13,584 bases of DNA. Source: Paramuribaculum sp. (GTDB lineage: Bacteria; Bacteroidota; Bacteroidia; Bacteroidales; Muribaculaceae). Below, in pieces: positions 1-4,776 of the stretch. The first letter of the stretch is position 1. Every line of letters begins with the position of its first letter. The stretch is taken from NCBI GenBank assembly GCA_029051835.1, contig JAIDKJ010000451.1, forward strand, positions 1 through 13,584, written 5' to 3'. A program made the translations under genes and the position numbers. The notes below the pieces were generated by a model. It had not been told where the DNA came from. It saw only the letters and a program-made list of their open reading frames with translations, and made no database searches.

Positions 1-1
1 C

Positions 2-256
2 TGCAAGGGAGTGCACTGCAACGCCCAGATGACCTCGCGCCTGCTCTCCACCCACGTGCGCCCCACACCCGAAGCCATGAAGATACTGCGCGACACCATG
101 ATACGCCTCAACATGTCGGCCCGCGCCTACGACCGCATACTCAAAGTGTCGCGCACCATAGCCGACCTCGCCGGATCGCCCGACATCCTCCCCGAACACA
201 TGCGCGAAGCCGTCGGCTACCGCGCCCTCGACCGCTCCTCATGGGGCCACTTCTGA
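2..256 (+). CDS. yifB: YifB/ComM-type Mg-chelatase-like AAA ATPase, C-terminal fragment
   Basis: Only the last 84 residues are in the window; the gene begins upstream. The frame is open from base 2 and ends with TGA at 254-256. The visible part matches the C-terminal Mg_chelatase_C region of the YifB/ComM family: a CNAQM segment, a helix with RLNMSARAYDRILKVSRTIA, then ADLAGS and a closing EAVGYRALDR. The SARAYDR(I/L)LKVARTIADL stretch is the most conserved part of this family and makes the call firm. The nucleotide-binding core (Walker A and B) is outside the window. In naturally competent bacteria ComM is a helicase that promotes branch migration during integration of transforming DNA; the role in Bacteroidota is less clear. 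The GTG at 11 is internal to the gene, not its start. The 3' side runs directly into an AT-rich repeat array. Confidence 0.93.
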   Translation, partial: CKGVHCNAQMTSRLLSTHVRPTPEAMKILRDTMIRLNMSARAYDRILKVSRTIADLAGSPDILPEHMREAVGYRALDRSSWGHF

Positions 257-279
257 CAGATCCGGCTATATCGCTGTGG

Positions 280-351
280 TAGCTATAATAGCTATTTTAG
301 CTACCTTAGCTACTATAGCTATTTTAGCTACTTTAGCTATTGTAGCTACCT
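280..351. repeat. Eight-copy TAGCTAnnn tandem array, exact 9-bp period
   Basis: The palindromic hexamer TAGCTA occurs at 280, 289, 298, 307, 316, 325, 334 and 343, exactly nine bases apart, separated by variable AT-rich triplets (TAA, TTT, CCT, CTA, TTT, CTT, TTG, CCT). The array starts 24 bp after the stop of the upstream ATPase gene. Two of three forward frames stay open through it. In the upstream gene's frame it reads as Ser-Tyr-x repeats. Because each hexamer is its own complement, the transcript could pair with itself in many registers. Confidence 0.9.
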
Positions 352-364
352 TACACTCAATCCC

Positions 365-400
365 TCCGATCTTTCCGATTGCTCTGATTGCTCCGATTTT
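365..400. repeat. Four-copy TCCGAT-type array, 9-bp period
   Basis: TCCGAT at 365, 374 and 392 and TCTGAT at 383 are spaced nine bases apart. A further TTCGAT at 405 is out of register. The period equals that of the TAGCTA array just upstream, although the core hexamer differs. In the frame of the upstream gene this reads Ser-Asp-x, so both arrays place serine first in the same codon phase. The unit number is small, so this array is less certain than the first. Confidence 0.65.
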
Positions 401-414
401 TTTCTTCGATTTTT

Positions 415-444
415 TTGGTGATTAAAAAAATCTCCTTACCTTTG
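415..444 (+). promoter_or_regulatory. Bacteroidota-type promoter of the ABC/GntR operon
   Basis: A -7 box of the form TAnnTTTG (TACCTTTG) lies at 437-444, and a TTG at the end of a T-run lies at 415-417, giving a 19-bp spacer. This is the usual sigma-ABfr arrangement. Transcription should start near 450, inside the inverted repeat at 447-468, and leave a leader of about 40 nt before the ATG at 489. Confidence 0.7.
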
Positions 445-446
445 CG

Positions 447-468
447 GTGTTGTAGATGTGTACAACAC
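447..468. promoter_or_regulatory. Perfect 8-bp inverted repeat at the transcription start; candidate GntR operator
   Basis: The left arm GTGTTGTA (447-454) and right arm TACAACAC (461-468) are perfect reverse complements around a 6-bp spacer (gatgtg). The site begins 3 bp after the -7 box and covers the expected start of transcription, where a bound repressor would block initiation. The last gene of the operon is a YtrA-type GntR regulator, a class that usually represses its own ABC-transporter operon through a palindromic site. Linking the two is inference. The same element could also form a hairpin in the 5' end of the mRNA. Confidence 0.6.
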
Positions 469-488
469 TAAACCAACACCGCTCGACG

Positions 489-842
489 ATGAAAAAAACT
501 CTCATTCTCACAGCCTTGACACTCTTCGCGGCAGGTATAGCGCTTGCAGCCACACGCGGCTTCTCACACACCGCCACTGCCGATATCGCCGAAACCGCCA
601 ACGAAATAATCACCTCGGCCACCCGAAACGCCGAGCCGGCCGACAGCCGTCCCGCCACATTCGCCGATGCCTATATGGCCGGAGATCTCCGCGGCATAGT
701 TGTGTCGATCATACCCGGCGCTACCGACGAGAGCGGAGCCGCCACCGACGCCGCTCTCCGATGGATAGAACTGCTGCTGGGAGCCGTACCGACAGCTTGC
801 GTCATCACCGCCTCCACCGGGCTTTCGCCACGCCGCAACTGA
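489..842 (+). CDS. Small exported or membrane-anchored protein, first gene of the ABC/GntR operon
   Basis: This is a 117-residue protein that I do not recognise. Residues 1-21 form a clear signal peptide or single membrane anchor: a lysine pair followed by a hydrophobic run ending in GIALAA. Residues 25-65 are polar and rich in Ala, Thr and Glu, and residues 87-110 form a second mildly hydrophobic segment. The start at 489 is preferred over the in-frame ATG at 456 because 456 lies inside the inverted repeat just after the promoter and would place 11 residues before the signal peptide. The next gene, an ABC ATPase, follows after 45 bp with no promoter visible between them, so the protein may be an accessory of that transporter. 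Overlapping frames are also open here, but only this one has a plausible N-terminus directly behind the promoter. Confidence 0.7.
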   Translation: MKKTLILTALTLFAAGIALAATRGFSHTATADIAETANEIITSATRNAEPADSRPATFADAYMAGDLRGIVVSIIPGATDESGAATDAALRWIELLLGAVPTACVITASTGLSPRRN

Positions 843-887
843 CCATAACTATCTACTAACGACATCTTTCCTACATACCACCGCATC

Positions 888-1739
888 ATGATCACATTCA
901 ATCATCTCAGCTACCGCTACCCGAAAGGCCCTGAAGCGCTTTCGGACTTCACGGCATCCATATCGCCCGGCATACATCTGCTCATGGGCGAGAACGGAGC
1001 CGGAAAGACCACGCTGCTCCATATCATAGCCGGACTTCTATACCCCACGGCGGGAAGCGTCGAAGTCGACGGCATGTCGCCGCGCCTGAGACAGCCCGGA
1101 CTGCTCGACAAGATATTCTTTCTCGGCGACGACATGACACTGCCCGGAGGCACCGCACTCGCCTTCGCCAGGATAGCCGAGGGCGCCTATCCCGCATTTG
1201 ACGCCGCAGCCCTCTCCGACTATCTCGCGCGCTTCGGACTCACCGGACGCGAACGCCTCGACCGCCTGTCGCTCGGCAACCGCCGCAAATCGCTGATAGC
1301 CGTCGCCCTCGCGCTCAACACTCCGGTGCTGCTCCTCGACGAACCGGCCAACGGACTCGACATCGGTTCGAAAGAGACACTCGGCCGGATGCTCGCCGAG
1401 GCCGCAGGCGACGACCGCACCATCATAGTGTCGACCCACGTCACCCACGACTTCCACAACATTTTCGACGGCGTCATATCGCTGCGCCGCAACCGTCTGC
1501 AACTCGCCGCGACTCTGACCGACATACTCTCGGCAGTGGCCTTCACCGCCGGCATGATACCTCCCGTCGAAGCGCTATTCACCCATCAGTCGGCCGGACT
1601 GTTCCGCTCCATCACACAGACCGGTACAGCCGCCAACGAAACCGACATCGACTACAACCTCCTCTATCTGGCTCTTCAGAGCGACAGAGCCGACGACATC
1701 ATATCACTGATCAACAGCCATAAACAGACACAGCTATGA
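888..1739 (+). CDS. ABC transporter ATP-binding protein
   Basis: This 283-residue nucleotide-binding subunit energises the membrane protein encoded by the next gene. Walker A is GENGAGKTT (residues 34-42), the signature is LSLGNRRK (127-134, an LSGGQ variant), Walker B is PVLLLDEP (146-153, with D151 and E152), the D-loop is NGLD (155-158) and the switch histidine is H184 in VSTHVTHD. The Q-loop region around residues 76-82 reads IFFLGDD and has no obvious glutamine. Residues from about 205 to 283 form a C-terminal extension beyond the ATPase core. The direction of transport and the substrate cannot be read from the sequence. The architecture (ATPase, permease, GntR) resembles YtrA/YtrB-type operons, often linked to envelope stress or antibiotic response in Firmicutes. 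The stop codon overlaps the permease start (ATGA, 1736-1739), pointing to translational coupling. Confidence 0.93.
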   Translation: MITFNHLSYRYPKGPEALSDFTASISPGIHLLMGENGAGKTTLLHIIAGLLYPTAGSVEVDGMSPRLRQPGLLDKIFFLGDDMTLPGGTALAFARIAEGAYPAFDAAALSDYLARFGLTGRERLDRLSLGNRRKSLIAVALALNTPVLLLDEPANGLDIGSKETLGRMLAEAAGDDRTIIVSTHVTHDFHNIFDGVISLRRNRLQLAATLTDILSAVAFTAGMIPPVEALFTHQSAGLFRSITQTGTAANETDIDYNLLYLALQSDRADDIISLINSHKQTQL

Positions 1740-2503
1740 CCCACACCGCAGACAACGCCTTCAGCACGAGCCGCGCTATAGCCTACAGCCGCATGTTCCC
1801 GACCATCAAGCAGCATCTGGCCATATACACCGCAGGAGCATTCATCCTCTTCACTATCGCCATGATCATATCCGATACGACTGCCGGAGTGTTGTTCAGC
1901 CAGATATTCATGTCGGCAATCTCAATGGCCATCTACCTCAGCCCGCTTGTTTTCGTCATCGGTTCCAGCCCGATGGCCGAGGTGATGTTTCCCGCCACCA
2001 AAAACGAGAAAGCGGCCATGATGACCGGCTACACGTTCGTCATACTCCCGGCAGCGATATGCGCGGCAGCTCTTCTCGCCACCCTCTTCGCACGGATCTT
2101 TGTCGACGGAGCGAGCATCTGCAATCTGATTCCGAGCCACCAGCTACTGACACCCGTATATTCTGTCGTACAGTACCTGAGCACACTTCTGCCCACATCA
2201 ATATGCCTTCTGGCCGTAGTCAGCTACCGCCGCCACAGAGTGCTCATGCCTATCGTATGGACAGTCGCAACCCTGATCGCCATCTCCTTGATAACCGCGA
2301 TCGTCGCCATTGTGACAGTACTCGGCTTCAAGCGCGACCTGCTGCCAAGCATTGACCACGCCGCTCCGCAGCAGGAGGAGATCGCCCGCATTATGTTCGA
2401 CATACTCATGCCCGTGATGTGGTGGTATTTCGCCCTGTCAATCATCGCCACAGCCGTGATCATCATCCTTGCCATACGTAAAATCCGCGACCGCCAGCTC
2501 TAA
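1736..2503 (+). CDS. ABC transporter permease, six predicted TM helices
   Basis: This 255-residue integral inner-membrane protein is the partner of the preceding ATPase. Hydrophobic segments lie at about residues 27-46, 55-77, 97-120, 143-163, 170-196 and 226-247, consistent with six helices, with a basic C-terminus (IRKIRDRQL). The loop after the second helix carries MFPATKNEKA, similar to the short P-A-x-x-x-EK loop seen in many Bacteroidota ABC-2-like permeases. No periplasmic binding protein is encoded nearby, as expected for an ABC-2-type exporter or for a transporter that extracts substrates from the membrane. Its start overlaps the ATPase stop by 4 bp, and its TAA shares one base with the ATG of the GntR gene (TAATG at 2501-2505). 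The substrate is unknown. Confidence 0.88.
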   Translation: MTHTADNAFSTSRAIAYSRMFPTIKQHLAIYTAGAFILFTIAMIISDTTAGVLFSQIFMSAISMAIYLSPLVFVIGSSPMAEVMFPATKNEKAAMMTGYTFVILPAAICAAALLATLFARIFVDGASICNLIPSHQLLTPVYSVVQYLSTLLPTSICLLAVVSYRRHRVLMPIVWTVATLIAISLITAIVAIVTVLGFKRDLLPSIDHAAPQQEEIARIMFDILMPVMWWYFALSIIATAVIIILAIRKIRDRQL

Positions 2504-2874
2504 TGGAATTCAAGACCGAACGACCCATATACCGGCAGATAGCCGACTACTGCTTCGCGCGCATCCTCGCCGGCGAATGGCCTCCGGGCAGCCGCATTCC
2601 CTCGGTGCGCGAGCTTGCGGTGATGATGACCGTCAACACCCACACCGTGCTCAAAGCCTTCGAGTTTCTTCAGTCGCACGGCATCATCGCCCCACGGCGC
2701 GGCATGGGATATTTTCTCACCGACGACGCGCCGCAACGCATAGCCGCCACACGCCGCGAAGACTTCTTCTCGTCGACCGTGCCCGCCCTGGCCGAAGATA
2801 TGCGCCTGCTCGGCATCACGCCGGAGCAGCTTCTCGACGCCCTCGGCTCCGACACCGCGACAGTCCATAATTGA
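2503..2874 (+). CDS. GntR family transcriptional regulator, YtrA subfamily
   Basis: This is a 123-residue regulator. Residues 7-73 form the GntR winged helix-turn-helix: PIYRQIADYCFARILAGEW, then PPGSRIPSVRELA (27-39), the recognition-helix stretch VNTHTVLKAFEFL (44-56) and the wing GIIAPRRGMGYFL (60-72). Behind it only about 50 residues remain, mostly helical, too short for an FCD, UTRA or aminotransferase effector domain. That length is typical of YtrA-type regulators, which dimerise through two short helices. It is the last gene of the ABC operon and is coupled to the permease by a 1-bp stop/start overlap. The likely target is its own operon promoter, with the palindrome at 447-468 as the candidate site. 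The inducing signal is unknown. Confidence 0.93.
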   Translation: MEFKTERPIYRQIADYCFARILAGEWPPGSRIPSVRELAVMMTVNTHTVLKAFEFLQSHGIIAPRRGMGYFLTDDAPQRIAATRREDFFSSTVPALAEDMRLLGITPEQLLDALGSDTATVHN

Positions 2875-2893
2875 TCTACTACTATACAACCTT

Positions 2894-2937
2894 CAGCTCC
2901 GCCCCGACGCACCCACCGGCGCTCCGGGGCGGAGCTG
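2894..2937 (+). terminator. Strong hairpin after the GntR gene, candidate terminator without U-tract
   Basis: The arms CAGCTCCGCCCCG (2894-2906) and CGGGGCGGAGCTG (2925-2937) form a perfect 13-bp stem around an 18-nt loop. It begins 20 bp after the gntR stop and is the only strong hairpin before the next promoter at 2984. No U-run follows, so it is not a canonical intrinsic terminator; it may act with Rho or protect the 3' end of the operon mRNA. Confidence 0.6.
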
Positions 2938-2983
2938 TGACGCTATACCGCGCTATAATCCGCTCGGCTGCGACAAAAAGCTA

Positions 2984-3013
2984 TTGACAATTGCATTTTT
3001 ATGCCTATCTTTG
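2984..3013 (+). promoter_or_regulatory. Promoter of the PNGase/GH84 operon with overlapping inverted repeat
   Basis: A TATCTTTG -7 box at 3006-3013 is preceded by TTG at 2984-2986 with a 19-bp spacer, matching the Bacteroidota consensus closely. The predicted start near 3019 gives a short, A-rich leader of about 35 nt before the ATG at 3054. An inverted repeat (TTATGC at 2999-3004, GCATAA at 3013-3018) flanks the -7 box and could bind a regulator. Confidence 0.75.
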
Positions 3014-3053
3014 CATAAGATAATAACCCCAAAAAAACTACAAACACCCCACC

Positions 3054-4751
3054 ATGAAAAGATCAGCAGCAGGAATGATGACGCTTATCATAGCACTCAT
3101 CGCCACATTCCATTCGGAAGCAGCGGTCAACTATGTCAAGAAGCTTCGCGGCGCAAAAGCCATAGAAGTCACCTACCAATCGTCCTATAAAGGCCGCGTA
3201 TATCCCGGCACCACCATCGTCAGCATCAGCGGCGATCAGGCCAAAATTTCGGCCGGCGACAACGGCAACCGGCAGCACCGCGACGACACCCCCGTGCAGA
3301 ACACCTATATCGACTATGCCACCCATCAGTGGTACAAAGTGGCCCAGCTTCCCGGAGGCCGCGAGATATCGTCGGTGCGCGGTTTCGGATCCGACAGCAC
3401 CCTGCGCGTGATCGGCCGCGAGAAAGTGCTCGGCATAGACTGCGCTGTAGCCCGCACGAGCATCAACTCCAACACCATCGACATATGCTATACCGACGCG
3501 CTCCCCTTTCTCGGCACCCCTCAGCCCGGCGTCGGCGTACCCTCCGGCCTTGTGCTGAAAGTGACCCGCAACGGCGAGTCGGTGCAGGAAGCTGTCGACA
3601 TCAAGGCATTCCGTCCCGACGGAAGCCTCTTCCCCGCGCAGTGGGGCGAACAGCTCTCCGACCCTGAATATCTCTATGCCATCAATCAGAGCGGAGTCAT
3701 CACGGTGCCGGTGTTCGATCACGCCCGCATCAACTTCTCCGGCGCCGCCATCCCCGACGCTCTCACCGACGGCGAAGTCTACAACGTCGGAGGCGGCACT
3801 ATCGTCATCAGAAAAGTGACCCTCCCCGACTCCGCAGCCATAGCCCGGCGATATATCTTCGCCGAGGTGGAACAATACTCCGAAGGCGACGCCTATGACC
3901 GCACCGGATCCATCTTCGTGATTCCGACCGACAAGAAGCAGTCGTTTGTCGACGCCATACGCAATCTCAAGTCGGTGCCGGCCTTCGTCAGCGACAGCAC
4001 AGCCTACCACGGACTCGTATCGACTGCCGACTACGACGCGCCCCTCGAACTGATGAGATTCTTCACCGGATTCGGCGTCAGAGCCTTCAACAAAAACGTC
4101 GTGCCGGGTCAGGACTGGGTCGACTCCGTGCTCTACAAGACCGAGATCACCGATCTGGCCGAGCACCTCAGCGGAGAGCAGTGGATCGGAGCCTATATAG
4201 GCAACTGGGACGGCCGTGGCCACATACTCTCGCTCGACCTGAAGTATTATCCCGGAGGGGATGACCGCAAAGTCACCGCCATGCCACTGTTCAACACCGT
4301 CAACTATCTCGAACAGGCCGGACAGCCCTATCCGATATTCATGCTCAACGACTCGCTGCAGGTGGAGTTCACGCTCGACCATCCGGTGGAGAACGCCATG
4401 CTCAGTTACACCACCACCGGCCACGGCGGCTGGGGAGGCGGCGACGAATTCAACAAGAAGACCAACACCATCATACTCGACGGACGCGAAGTGATCACAT
4501 TCATACCCTGGCGCGACGACTGCGGCACCTACCGCAACAACAACCCCTGCTCAGGCAACTTCTCCAACGGCCTCAGCTCATCCGACCTCAGCCGCTCCAA
4601 CTGGTGTCCGGGCACGGTGACCAACCCCGAATACATCTACCTCGGCAACCTCGCCGCAGGCAAGCATAAGCTCACCGTGAGAATACCGCAGGGCAAACCG
4701 GCCGGATCGAGCAACAGCTACTGGTGTATATCCGGCACACTTCTTTACTGA
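3054..4751 (+). CDS. Secreted PNGase F-type peptide-N-glycosidase with extra N-terminal domain
   Basis: This 565-residue protein has a signal peptide (residues 1-24, ending SEAA). The C-terminal part, about 225-565, resembles the two jelly-roll domains of PNGase F, which cleaves the amide bond between asparagine and the first GlcNAc of N-glycans. By hand alignment to Elizabethkingia PNGase F, GDAYDRTG holds D282 (equivalent to catalytic D60), GGDEF holds E465 (E206), TTGHGGW (453-460) matches ISGWGH, and SNWCPG (515-520) matches AGWCPG. The E118 position appears to be Gly383 (YIGNW in place of YTETW). Residues about 30-220 form an additional domain absent from classical PNGase F. It has a GVPSGLVLKV stretch recalling GLPGLI-type proteins and may correspond to the bowl-like N-terminal domain of type II PNGases. 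A GH84 gene follows after 25 bp. The family call is strong; activity is inferred from the retained Asp/Glu pair. Confidence 0.85.
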   Translation: MKRSAAGMMTLIIALIATFHSEAAVNYVKKLRGAKAIEVTYQSSYKGRVYPGTTIVSISGDQAKISAGDNGNRQHRDDTPVQNTYIDYATHQWYKVAQLPGGREISSVRGFGSDSTLRVIGREKVLGIDCAVARTSINSNTIDICYTDALPFLGTPQPGVGVPSGLVLKVTRNGESVQEAVDIKAFRPDGSLFPAQWGEQLSDPEYLYAINQSGVITVPVFDHARINFSGAAIPDALTDGEVYNVGGGTIVIRKVTLPDSAAIARRYIFAEVEQYSEGDAYDRTGSIFVIPTDKKQSFVDAIRNLKSVPAFVSDSTAYHGLVSTADYDAPLELMRFFTGFGVRAFNKNVVPGQDWVDSVLYKTEITDLAEHLSGEQWIGAYIGNWDGRGHILSLDLKYYPGGDDRKVTAMPLFNTVNYLEQAGQPYPIFMLNDSLQVEFTLDHPVENAMLSYTTTGHGGWGGGDEFNKKTNTIILDGREVITFIPWRDDCGTYRNNNPCSGNFSNGLSSSDLSRSNWCPGTVTNPEYIYLGNLAAGKHKLTVRIPQGKPAGSSNSYWCISGTLLY

Positions 4752-4776
4752 CAAAACCTCTTACACATTACACGCA

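Noticed and set aside
280..397. CRISPR-like array in the repeat spacer
   Set aside because: The unit is only 9 bp with a 6-bp core and 3-bp variable part, far below CRISPR repeat and spacer sizes, and no cas genes are nearby.
276..425. Hydrophobic 49-codon frame through the repeat arrays
   Set aside because: No ATG, no promoter upstream and entirely explained by the 9-bp repeats, so not listed as a gene; mentioned under the repeat finding.
458..859. Alternative plus-strand frame overlapping the first operon gene
   Set aside because: Very rich in Arg, His and Ser and lacks a signal sequence; the frame starting at 489 has a convincing signal peptide.
3063..4424. 453-codon open frame on the minus strand opposite the PNGase gene
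   Set aside because: Composition is shadow-like (Gly/Val/Asp-rich with no domain) and the plus-strand frame has a signal peptide, promoter and clear PNGase F motifs.
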